From Hymenolepis diminuta (Eukaryota; Platyhelminthes; Cestoda; Cyclophyllidea; Hymenolepididae), in NCBI GenBank assembly GCA_900708905.1, contig CAADRB010000058.1, forward strand, positions 465,622-529,621: a DNA stretch of 64,000 nt, in the 5' to 3' direction. The notes under the pieces were generated by a model, which did not search any database, was not told the origin of the DNA, and was given only the letters and a program-made list of their open reading frames with translations. The position numbers were made by a program, and so were the translations under genes. How positions within the stretch are numbered: position 1 is the stretch's first letter; each line of letters opens with the position of its first letter. Below, one piece after another: positions 1 through 12,400 of the stretch.

Positions 1-433
1 GATAGAAATTTAACAATTTTAAGGTAGGATGACGAATACTGGATGATATTTGCATTTTAAATGATAGTCATACTGATTAATATTAATCAAGAGAGTGGCC
101 AAAGGCAAGTTTCTCATCGGAGACATTCTGATATGCTACTCCTCTGCACAAGTTGGGTGTTGAAAAACGCATCACTTCAATTTGACTCAGTGATAACCAG
201 CGATAGCACTCTCAAAGTAAACAATAGGTAAATGTGAGCAAATGAAAAGACTACTTAAGGGCATTGATAAGAGTTAGAACCATTACTCAAATACGTGCAT
301 TTCCATTAAAACAGTTTTGCCGCATCAGATAACCCTTCCTTTATTCTGTCAAAAATGTAAAATTTTTTAATTTACTTTTATATCCCTGAATTCCATTCAA
401 CGAAATTACATTTTCTCATATTTCTTCATAAAG
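1..433. other. No gene seen; probable upstream intron
   Basis: AT-rich sequence with no convincing exon, promoter or start codon. It lies upstream of the first recognised phase-2 microexon, which itself needs two coding bases from an earlier exon, so this is most likely intron of the same gene. Confidence 0.4.
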
Positions 434-451
434 ACGAAATCGACAAACTCG
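434..451 (+). CDS. TGS1: Microexon 1 (18 nt, family E)
   Basis: AAG acceptor, GTAAG donor. Read in phase 2 it encodes RNRQT plus split codons. It closely resembles the 18-nt exon at 5416 (RPQQT) in length, splice sites and codons. Confidence 0.7.
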
Positions 452-3400
452 GTAAGTTTTTTTTGTTTTCTCTTGCTATTTTGCTAAGAAGTGTCTGTAA
501 TCTTTTAAGGCTATTTTTCGAGATTGTATTATCAGGATTAATGCTCCAATTTTTTTGTTTTATCTAAATTATATATTTTTTAAAAAATAGTTCGAATGCG
601 CCTTCATTATACTATACGATGCGAGGGTAATTTTGCTCTTGTAATTTAAATTTATCTTCTTGAGTAGTTATTTGCATTCTTTTTTTTACCTTCTTCATTT
701 TTATCAAGGAATCAGTCATCTCGATATTTTTCCCCTAACAATATTATTTGTGTATTAAAGAAGACTCAAAAACTCCAATATATTGCCCGGTTCATCACTT
801 TCTACCTCCTTTTAAGGGGTGTATTAATTAACGTATCAATTTTATTCTAGTTCTGTGTATGACCCGCACCCTGACCTTAAATTATTTTCCAATTTCCCCC
901 ACGTTATCTTTATTCTACTTGTTAATTCGTTTTCTCTGTTCTCTCTCAACATAAAAACAATAATTAAGAATGAATTATCGAATTCCGGAGGCTCAAAATT
1001 GATGCAAATGGAATTAGTGACGCAAAGTTTTAGTGCTATGTACAAAATATCTGAAGGGGATCGTGTCGTATCCAAATTACATTTTAGTATGACGTGAAAA
1101 ATCCAGATGTCTGGACATTATAATGTCTAATCCGTGTTGAAACTTTAATTCTGGAGCGTATTTGACAATACTCGCAAATTCATTGCTTCTCAGAGTTCAT
1201 GAATATTGACTAACGCCTTTGTTTCCCACTATCATTGAGTTCATTTGATCAATAAAAACATGATCAGTTACTGTTCGTACTACGAAATTAAGGATAGTAA
1301 GTTTTAAGTATTACAGCTACCTAATGGAGAGGAAAGTGGAATATAAAGATTTACTCCTTGAAATGTAAGGATATCTCTGAAGTTTAAGTTCTAATTCGTA
1401 CCTCTATCCTAAACATATTCAGGATACTAGAATAATTCATTGCTGTTGGAGAGTAGTTATCAAGACAAATCGTGGAAAATTACATTTTTATGAACGGAGA
1501 TTTGGGTTTTCTTGTAGTTTCATGACCTCTTATTTCACAATCCAGATTTAGTTTTTTGATGTCAGAAGATAGCTAACGCCAAAAATTGTGCAAACTTAAA
1601 GAATGGGTAGTTGTGATATACCCATCTTTAACGCATAACATTTAGTTGATACAGGCATTGAAACTAGCAACAACTTTTAACTTAAAAGACCTTACTGAAT
1701 GGTGTTCACAAGGATGATCACTTGTTTGTCTAGTTTTTCTCATTATAATATTTATCTAAACTGGGGGTTCATTATACTATTATTTTTTTTTATTACATTA
1801 TTTTAGCTCGTCGACATCGAGAAGTATACAATATCGGTGAATACCCTCTAATTGTAGAATATTCTTGATAATATTATGAACATTCTGTTGCATTTTCTTG
1901 TATTTTTTTTGCTTTCAGAAGACAATATTCTACGTAATTTGGCATTATTAAACTGTTTTGCGCCATTTCAGTCTTTTCTATTAGTACTCCCTAATTGCGT
2001 TTCATTGTAACTGACAAGTTTTGGCGAATCAATTTCCTAGAAATTGGATTGCGTTTTTTAAGTTAAGTATTTTTTTTCTCCTATTTATTATCTCTTAAGA
2101 GGACAGCAGAATCTGTAAGAAGGCTTTTCATTTTTTGCTGTTCGTCTGGAGATTTTTGTTTTATTCTCTTAGAGTTTAGTAAAATTTAAAATCTACAAAT
2201 CTGTTGGGTGAAATGGATTGTTTTTACCAATAGAGAAAATTAAAAATTGTTAAAATACACCGGAATTGTGGGTCGTTGGTGGACATAATTCAGGAAAGTG
2301 AAATGTTTTGTTTATGTTGTTCAATTCGGGGATTTGTGGCTATTTGATAGGCAAAAAGGTTATGATAAAATCGTAACTAAGGTTGGGGTTGTGGTTGAAT
2401 AAATTTCACTTTTTGTGTTACAAAATATGGCTAGGTCTGGTTTAATGTTAGCTACACTTGCTCTGACTTCAGATAGAGAGACAGAGGTTAAACCCAACGA
2501 GATTAATCATTATTCAAACCAGATCAGCTCTATTGATGTAATTTGGAATCTATTTATCGGTTTGGTCGGATTTTGATTGGTCGTGGAAGAATAAACCAAT
2601 CATTTATTGGTATTGTACCTCATGTTTGATATGGCAGAATATGATTGGTCAGACAACGAACCAATCGATGAATGGCAGTTGACTTCGTCATGTGTTGACT
2701 ATCCTATCATTCCTATCAGTTTCTTATCTAATGACTGCACTAATTTGACCCTAATTATAGGATGTAGTTGGAATGCCAAAATTCTCGTCTTAAATCTATC
2801 TGTATCGCTAATTTCAACGTTAAAGTAGCTTTGATAATAACTTTGAATTTTATATTTATCAAATAATGGTAACATTTTTTTTTTAACGCTCCTTAACGAA
2901 GGTGGAATCCACCTACAAGATGATCAGCTTACGCTTTCACCGGTTATTATGAAATTTTGCTCATCATTATTATTACCCAAAGTAGTAAAAAAATTTTTCA
3001 TTTTTAATTGTGAAAAGTACTTGAAATCTTTTACGACAAGTCCAGCAAATGGTAATCTGCAAGGGATCAAAAAGATGTTGAGAGCAACATTAAGGCATCA
3101 AAGAATCTTCAATTAGTTTTTTGATTCGAGTTTATTAAATGGGCTGCTCACGTTCCAAAATTCAAACTACATGATTCGTTCTGCGTATTGCAGGTATTGC
3201 CTGTTTGCTATTTTAAGTGTTTATTGATTTTTTTAACCAAGAAGAGTCGGTCTTCTCACTTCAGTTTATTTTTTCTCCTACGGTTGAGAAGGCAAATTGG
3301 TATTTGATATTGTCTCACCGGTGGGCAGTTAACTTTCAATGCGTAATTGATGGCTTGTGAAGTATTTAATGGTTTAAAATTATAACCAGTTTAATGGCGC

Positions 3401-6400
3401 TCTCATTCCAACTATCTTAAAGAGAGAATGTGGTATCCTTCGTTAATCTAACTTGATTGCACATGTTTCTATAGCCGTTTAAGTTAGGAACTTATTACTG
3501 TCTTAATCACAGGCCCTGTTCTATTCCAACCTTTGATAATTGTATTCGATCACCATATTCCATTTCAATGACATTCCTCAACAGTCGCGTTTTGTATTCC
3601 CATTTAATTCATACTTTAGCATAGTACCGTCAATCTTCCCTGGTGTTCTGTTCACTTCACTAGTACTGTGTTGAGCCTTAAACTACTACTGATCAATGGA
3701 TTGAGGGGTAGAATTCTAAATACTACATCCTGCCTCAGATCCATGTTCCAAACCATTACAGCTATTATACATATTTTTGTCAATGGGTGTCGATGGACAT
3801 CGAACTCGTGACTTCTGAACTTTCAACATGAATTTTTTTATTGTTAATCTGAAATATAACTCCTAGGCCCACTGAATATTGCTTTCCAACACTCATATTG
3901 GATTAAAGAGTAGTGCCTCTTTATTTGCTTGACACTGTCGGCGCAGCTGATCGTTCCATTCACCGTGTGGACATCAATGTACGTCGAACCTGTGTTCTCT
4001 GACTTTGCAGACAGGCACGTTAGCCACTACCCCAGAGGATCACATTTAGATGAAATTAAGTATGATGTACTGCATTTTTTAAAAAAGTTAAACTCCTATG
4101 TTGGGATTTGTTTATAAATTGTAACATGTAGAAATGAGGCACTTTGAGGCATTTAAGTTCTTTCCGTTATTGTCCACACACTGAAGCTTGAATTATCAGT
4201 CCTTAACTCAAAAAACCACATTTTTGCATGTTACGTCATTTCTAAGGGGAAGGGTGCTTTATTTATTTATTTATTTATTCTTTTTAAATAATAATCTATG
4301 TTATGGTCAAATCGATTTACAAATAACTTTTGCGTGTTTGTTTATACTGTATCAATTTGTAGGTTTAGAAGCTCACAAGGTGCACTTAATCGGTAAAACG
4401 ATATGCTTCGGTAGTTATTTTCGTTTTCCATCGCTGGTAAATAAGATGATTTATTTATTATTAATTTGTTAGATCTGTCGGTGCTATCGTGGAAAGGTAA
4501 CAATGTTAATTTCCTTTTCGGTTTCGCTGAGTTTGAGAATGTCTCATCATTAGTGTTTTAAAAATTATTACCTCCACAAGGTAGGAAGAAGTTAGCGATG
4601 ACAGACAAATTCTTTTATTAGGGGAAGGACACAGAATAGGTGGCAACTTTATAACTGGTAACTGGAAAGGGATTCAGTAGTAGGGTAAGTTCAAAAAGTG
4701 GGAATTAGATGGTGGGGTAAAGTTGGTAAAGGTCAAAAGATGCATTATGCGCAATCGGTCATTTTAAATCAAGATTTCTAGCAGTCATATTTAAATGTAA
4801 AAGACTTTTGCTTCTACTAAAAAGTTATTTTGATTGTAATAGTCCTGCACTGCCTATGAAACAACTACAGTGGTAAAACTACAAACATTTGTGATCTATC
4901 TCTTGCTTTGATTTCTTTGTTCGGAATTGCATTATTCCAAATTTCATAAAAATTTAAATGCATCTGTGTCTGTGATTTCACCACACAGAGACAGAGTAGC
5001 TCTAATGATTCAAATATTCTTTCGTAGTCGTTGGTCTTATTTTCAATGTTTTTCTTCTAAAAATAAGGCGATATCCGACAGCTAGGTAATTTATCCTTCC
5101 TTTTCATACAATTATTTGATTTAATCATTTACTCTTTTCTGAAATTTTCAATGTTATTATTGATAATTCATAAACGTATTCGATTTTCCCATATTATGTT
5201 CTTATATAAGTCGATATCCACTAACTTGGTAACCAATTCGATTAATTCCTCGTTTATCTATTCCCTTCCATTTGAACGCTATCGCTTTGAAATCATAGTA
5301 GTGATTGTGGAACAAATCCCTCGTTATCTTTTTCACATCAACAGTCAAGAACTTTGTATTCTTTTAATTCATTCCTGAGACCTTTCATTGTCCTTTTTAT
5401 TTTTTCCTTATGAAGACGACCTCAACAAACTTGGTAATTTGTCCATATTATAATTATCTTTGATTGAAAATCACCCATTTCTATAATAAATAGAAATTTC
5501 GTTATTTGAAATATTTATTATTGATAGGAGTGAAAATTATTCCCATGCTTGTATTTATATACAAAACTTCTCCATACAGTTTAATAGGTTATAGAAATGT
5601 TGACGATCGGTAAATTAAATTATATTTGTTTCAAGTACCTATCAACATATATATATTGGTAAAGGTTATGTTATGCGTTCAGTAGATTCACAAAGTAATT
5701 ATGTTTGTGACAGATCATTAGTATCGTAGCAGTCGACGGACACGTGGGTTTTATGCTCATCTTTGCATATGCCTTGAATGGTTCCTATTCCTTTCTGTTA
5801 ATTTTTAATTGATATAACATTTAAATTATAACAGTTGTAATAAGATCGATCCCCCAAGGCGTTTTTCAATTCTAATCTTGGTTTAGGAAGTGGTGTCACT
5901 GAAAAATTAATGAGAAATTTGATTTTCTTCATTCCCTTGGTAAGCTAAACTTAACAAGTGCGGTTGGCAATTCTGCTCACTGGATGTTCAATAATGATCC
6001 CTTGAAATCGTGACATCTGTCTCTAAAGACGAGCAAGTTAATATCTGCGCCACCGTAATAATGATTTTCAAACAAATTTATGATAGTCTTACTCAGGGCA
6101 ACAGTAATAAAATTCTAAAACTTTGAAGCTGTTCTTAGATTACTATTTTTTCATTATTAAGGAGACAGCAGCGAGCCGGGTAACTTAATCATGCTTTAGT
6201 TCAATTTAGATAGAAATTTATTCCTTTATTTAGAACATATAGAAATTTCATTACTCGCTTGAAATATTTATGAGTAATAATCTGAGTAAAAATTTGTTTC
6301 CATGCTTATCTTTTCCATACAGTTCAAGGGATTATCGAAATATTAACTATCGGTAAATGAAATTGTGCTTAAATCTGTTTTTAGGAGGGGTCAAAGGTCA

Positions 6401-9400
6401 TCTGTAGTGACTTTTGTTTGAATTTTCTTGTTCACTGTGTTCAATTATTTTAGGCCTATGACACCATGGGGTCGTCACAATCGGTAGATCTTCTTTTTTG
6501 GTTTGGAAAAATGAATAACTGTAGCACACACATATATTTTTTATTTTTGGGCTTTTATCAACATTTGGCCCCCGTTCGCTAACTAGTATGTGATCTTTAA
6601 AGAAATTTTTTATTTTTTAGCTCTATTTCTTCTACATCATTGAATCCATGGCAACGGTATTGAAACACCGCTAATTGACATCATTTCTGCTTAATGTTTA
6701 TTGATTCTAGTTTCTCCTTTATTGTATAATTTAAAGAAGAAAAGTTCAAAAAACTAGGTAATTTTTTGTATTTGGCGAACTTTAATGTATTTCATAATAT
6801 GCAAGAAGTTGTTTGTAGGGTTTAAAATCCATATCTTATTGTTAACAATGCTTGACTTGGGTTGAGAAAAGGCATTCCGGAGCAGCTCTTATGATAAGCT
6901 CACATTCTTTCACCCCTCTTGCCGGTCTGAACTATTTAGTGCGATTGGCCATCTATATCACTGATGAGCATTACTCTCGTGACCTCTTACTTGAGAGGCA
7001 CTGATTGGTTAAATTAAATATAACATTTTATTGCAATATGGCTAGTCAATCACTAAAATATTGCTATGGATACAGTAGGCTCAGACTGATAAAGTTGTGA
7101 CAGACGGAAAACGTTATGTACAATGAAAGTTAAACCACCTTCATTGGTTATTCTCTGAGCTAATTGTGAAAATCTCGAAATGGGAATGTGCTCGCATGCT
7201 TCTTGTCAATGGCACTGAGAACATACTGATATTGGCAGAATTGGATATTTTCAATGGTCTGAATCGGATTCTTGGGCACTTGATTAATCAATTATAGTTC
7301 ATTCATGTTTATACTTAGAAAGGAAGTCCCTTTTTGACTATGTATCTTCTTCCTTCTTCTTTCGGATCACTAAAATCATGACAATAAATGATAGGGGCCA
7401 GTTGCCACTCGTAAACACCCACACTTCTCCTATTGTCTGTGAATTGGCCTTATATCTAACTGATAAAGTGAAGGCGCTTGCTGAAACCTCTGATTAGCGT
7501 AAATCATTTTTATTGCTATAGCTCCTCGGAGTCATCTGTTGAAAAGCGTCGGTAAATTTTTCTGTCAATTTGAATCTAATTTTATTCAGACATTGATTTA
7601 TCGGTTTTTTGTTTAATTATAACTATTTTTAATATTTTCCCATAATTAAGTGGCCGAAGGTTAGTATGAAATTTTCGATTTACTATGTTTTCTGTGCTCC
7701 TGATCCACTAAATGTGGTTGTCGAGTTTTTTGGTGCTATTTTTATTCCGTATTCATTTTTTATACTAGTCAAACTCTTCGAACTAGGTAATGTCTTCATT
7801 ATTTGGATAATTATCTGGTTGTCCGGAATCAAATTAAGTACAATTTTTAATTTTATTTGAATATTTTAAAATTAAGATTATCTGGTCCTCAGATAAAGGC
7901 ACATATTTCTATTGAGGTGGAGTAGTTATCTAATTCGCTTTATCCCTAGGAATTTTGGAAAATTTACTTGAGTTGGGTTCGATTAATATTTAGTTAAGAC
8001 AGTTTAATACGCATAATTGCATTTTAATTATAACATTTTATAAAAGAATTCTTAATCGTTTGATGGCTGAAATATATGCAGTTAGCTGGTGTAAAGAAGG
8101 ACTTGACTAACTCCAACTTGTATTTTCAAAATAGCACATGGTTTATTTTCACTATCATTAAAAATCCTAAATTTTTAACAATTCAAAAATATATTTTAAA
8201 ATTGAACAGAGACATTTCGGGTGCAATTATTTTATCATAAAAATATTATTAATACTTATTATTTGATCATCACTTTATTTTGTATACATTTTTTTATTTT
8301 TATAGTCCACCACTGTTGCCGCTTGGGCGACACCGGTAAAAACGCTATGCCAATTGGAATCGACTCAGATTTAATATATATTTATATGCATACATAGATT
8401 AACCAATTGAGTATTTAATGATAATTCATTTTCTAAGACTTCGAAGGTTCGTCTGGCTTATATTTTGAAATTTGGCTTTGGTCTACTTTTGTCTTATTTT
8501 GTTCCATTCTAAAGAATCATTAATAAAACTTGTGTTTTTTTTATTGTTTTGTTTTTATTTTAGTCGAATTCGTCGAAATAGGTAACGTATTCACGATTCT
8601 GCTTTTTAAATCATATTGTAATAGAGAATGAAATGGAATTATTCCTATCCATTAAGATTTTGGTTGAGTTTGAGATAGTGATTAATTTGTTTAAGCTCTA
8701 AAATATTTTTAACTTGAAGTTGATGTGGCACAGGATGGAGCTTCTTACTGCTTCTGGAATGTCCCCAGTGCTAAGCTACTAGGGAATCCCGAGGCGACTA
8801 TAACCCATCTTCACAGGCCGCTAAATTGCCAGCCCCATAATACCCCAGGTTAGAAGACCTAAGAGTAACTGAATAAGTCTACTCAGTTACGATCTTTTGA
8901 CAATGGATAGTTTCCAGAACCTGCTCTATGTAAGGCAGAACATAACATTGTTATCAGTTCGGGAGACGGCCACAAATCCGATAAGTGACACATCGAAGTA
9001 TTTGAGCACATTTGATTTTTATAGTCGCACATTTTGCAAAACAGTTCTCATGCATTTAAAGGAGAAAGTGGAACTCACCCTTCTTCTATAGCTACAGTTG
9101 ACATATGTCAAAATTACTATCAGGAGATTAGATTAATACAATAAAAACCTTGATTTCTAAAATTGTCGATTTGTAATCTTTGTAAGGTAATTATTACGGT
9201 AATAATACAGCAATTCCTCTATATTTAAGATTTATTTGTTTATTGTATGTTTTCTTCATTATAGCTCATCGCTAGTGGTGTTTGAGCGATATCGGTAAAA
9301 CTGCTCTGTCAATTCAAGTCTAATCAAATTTAATCCTATTTAGTTTTTAATTATTATTCCTTTTCCAATTACTCCAATGTTCGCACGATTGAGCTATCGA

Positions 9401-12400
9401 TATTCAACAGTGCTACCAAATGATTGGCTTTATCCGTTCTAATTCTTCACTAAGCTTTTCCTCTAACTCATTTTTAATTGCCTTGCATTTATTTTAGTCG
9501 AACTCCCCGGACTAGGTAATACCTTAATTTAATTGCTTACTAAACTGAAGTACCACTTGTTATTGTTTGCGACAGTCTTACGAATTACAAGTAATTCCCA
9601 AGTCTAATTAGGACAGCGCTTTCTAAAGCTTAACTTGGATTAATGTTAATGTTAATTATTGAGTCTCTTTAGTGATATACTCGAAGTCTGTCCGCCCAGT
9701 TGGTCATTCCACCCACCGACGAGCTTTGAATTCGTGACCTATGATTTTGTAGATGAGCACATTAGCTACTACGCCAACAGCGTACGAATTGGTTAAGGAT
9801 TTAACCATCCCAGAGTTTACTGTAGCCAGCTTAATACTGTAGACATCCCGGTTAATAGTAGCAAGCAGTACAGTCGCAAAGAAACTAGTTGATCTATCGT
9901 AAGCTATTATAAAGGAGTATGAAATTGGATATATTCGATCTATTGAGGTATCAGTTGAGTTGCTTATAGAGTTGAGCGATTCGTTCGCTCGTCTTTGAGA
10001 ACTTGAATTTGTTCATTTAGATTTTTATGTGGAAAAGGTGCTTTGAATGCTTTTTTTTCAAGAAAGCATTACGAAACATTTCTGGTATGTTTGATAGGGG
10101 AAGAGTGAGGTCACACAACAACGTGAATATCGTTTACCTCCCCCGTTTTTAAATGCGTCTAGTTTGTCTATCTAATCACTTGTAATTGACACAATACATT
10201 ACAAGGCCTACTTCATTTTCATAACTGGAATTTGTGTATAAAATAAAAGCTTTCACTATTAGACGTGGTATAACGAGGTTTGCACAAAAAATTCGAGTCT
10301 CTATATTTTTTGATTATTGAATTTAATTTATATTTGGTCAAATTGTACTCTCTCAGTTCATCTCCTTCACCTGTTGAACTACCTCGGTAAAGCTGCTCTG
10401 CTAATTTCAAGGCCTGATTCTAATACTTTCTGGACTAATTTTATTAGAATTAATCGGCAATTTTTCTTTTTCCGATTTTCTCTATTTTTCTCTCAATCAA
10501 AGGTTTGTCTTTTAACTTAGCTCTGGAATATTGCTCTTAATACACTTCGAATGTTTTATTACCAAGGCTTTTAATGTTTTTTTTTTAATGGGTAAACATT
10601 TTAACGCAGGAAAAAAAAGATTAATGGGTAATTTAATTATTGCATTTGATAAATGAAATTTTTGTTCGTCTTGCGAGATATGTGCTTACATAGTTAATGC
10701 TTAAGTTTAATTGTTTACAAAAAATCAGTTGTTAATGTTTGCATTGAAAGTGTGCGTTAGACAGAGGCTTTAAAGGTTTATTTATTGAATGAGGTGGCGA
10801 CTGAAATAGAAATATATGTTAGATCTTCAGTTGTCTTTAGTGCTTTTTATAGTATTACCTTGAGATGTTTGACAGCTTTAAAGTCCTGCTGGGATTGGGA
10901 TTTCATGACTTTCAAGACAAAAATTGAACTATATGTCTTTTCTGCGAACGAAACTTTGAGTTCATCCGTGGATATTCTTATGAGGTATTTTGTGAGCCAG
11001 ATCTAAAAAGCTAGCAAAACCACGTAATATTTGATGACAAATTCTATTCTTTCTACCTATATAGAGATTAGATTGTATAAGATGGATTAAATAATCTAGA
11101 TGTTAAACAGTGTTAGTGCAATTCATAGCTTCTTCGTTTTTATTATTCTATGATGAGATTATAACTTGGATTAATATAAGTTTATAAAATTTACTAATCT
11201 GAAAATTCTTCCTCATATAGACAAGCTGAGCGATCAAAAGCAGAAAAGGGGTAAAACTGCTCTCTTTCATTTCCATCCAATTTCGATTATTTGCACAATT
11301 CCAATTTGTTCAAGAATGTTTATCCATTCCTTATATACATGTACTTACGGATTTAGTAATATACTGTGAAGTTGTTGTGCTTATTTGCACAAAATCTATT
11401 ATTGGCACCTATTTTTTGTTCACTTGCCAACGTTTATCATTAAATTATTTTCTAAGCCGCCAAACACGTTGCTACTGAGACATTGGAAGTAGGCTAGGTT
11501 AGTAACCATGCCAGCTCAGTATGGAAACACTTGCCAGCACACAATTTCTTAACCCATTCGAGAACTCATTAAAAATCTCTGAATTAATAAAATTAACGAT
11601 ATGCTTAACTATTTTCAACTGTTAATTTCTGATACATACACTCCCCTTGATTACACTAACATATACTAGAACTAGGTTTTGATCTAAAATTTACTTTCCA
11701 TATTTGTTTACATTCAATTTCTTTCATATAGAAAATCAGAACCACAAAGCTCACAAAATAGGTAACCTGACTCTCATTTGTACTCATAATTAATTTGGTT
11801 TATTGTTAAGGCTGTTTTAATTTATGATACCTTAATTCTGGCTTAGTTACAAGTAAAATTAAAGTATATAAATTTCCAAAACCAGTGAACAGAATAACCA
11901 ATTGTTTTGGTTAACATGGAAAAATGCGGTTAGCTTGTCAAAGATTAAATACAAGTATGGGGAAAATAGAGTAACACTTTGATGTCTTTCATGGAAATTA
12001 GCTTTCGTGATTTAGCGTTTTACAAGGTTTTAGGGTGTCTGATCAAAGATCAGCGCATTACCGTCATGCTGTTCAGGGTTATCGTTGTGAAGTTTGTTAA
12101 AATGTTCCACTTAAATGGGTAATTGAGTTAAATAACAATATTCGACTAAGTGATTAGTATCTACTTCCTATCTTGTTTTCTCTTGATCGACAAATCCACG
12201 ATCTGTGCTCTTCTTTTAATCATTTCCTTCACAATACTTGAAAGTTAGGGTCGCTTCATGCTAATGCGAGAACAAATAGAAACAGTATCTTCACGATTTA
12301 TAAGTTGGATACTACAGATAGTTAAGGAAAAAACACTATGCACAAAACGAACTTTAATTTTGATCTTGAAAGATACAAGCTAGTCAAGAATATAAATATA

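Larger units (their letters stand above)
2115..4362 (+). other. TGS1: Intron with repeats
   Basis: About 2.2 kb without a recognised exon. It contains a segment (2220-2370) resembling 41575-41700, a dispersed repeat at 3062-3310, and tRNA-derived SINE fragments near 3775-3830 and 3950-4037. Confidence 0.5.

Noticed and set aside
855..1097. Overlapping open frames on both strands
   Set aside because: No flanking splice sites in phase 2 and no recognised domain.
7651..7659. Possible 9-nt microexon between TTAAG and GTTAGT
   Set aside because: Open in phase 2 but too short to distinguish from chance, and it belongs to no exon family.
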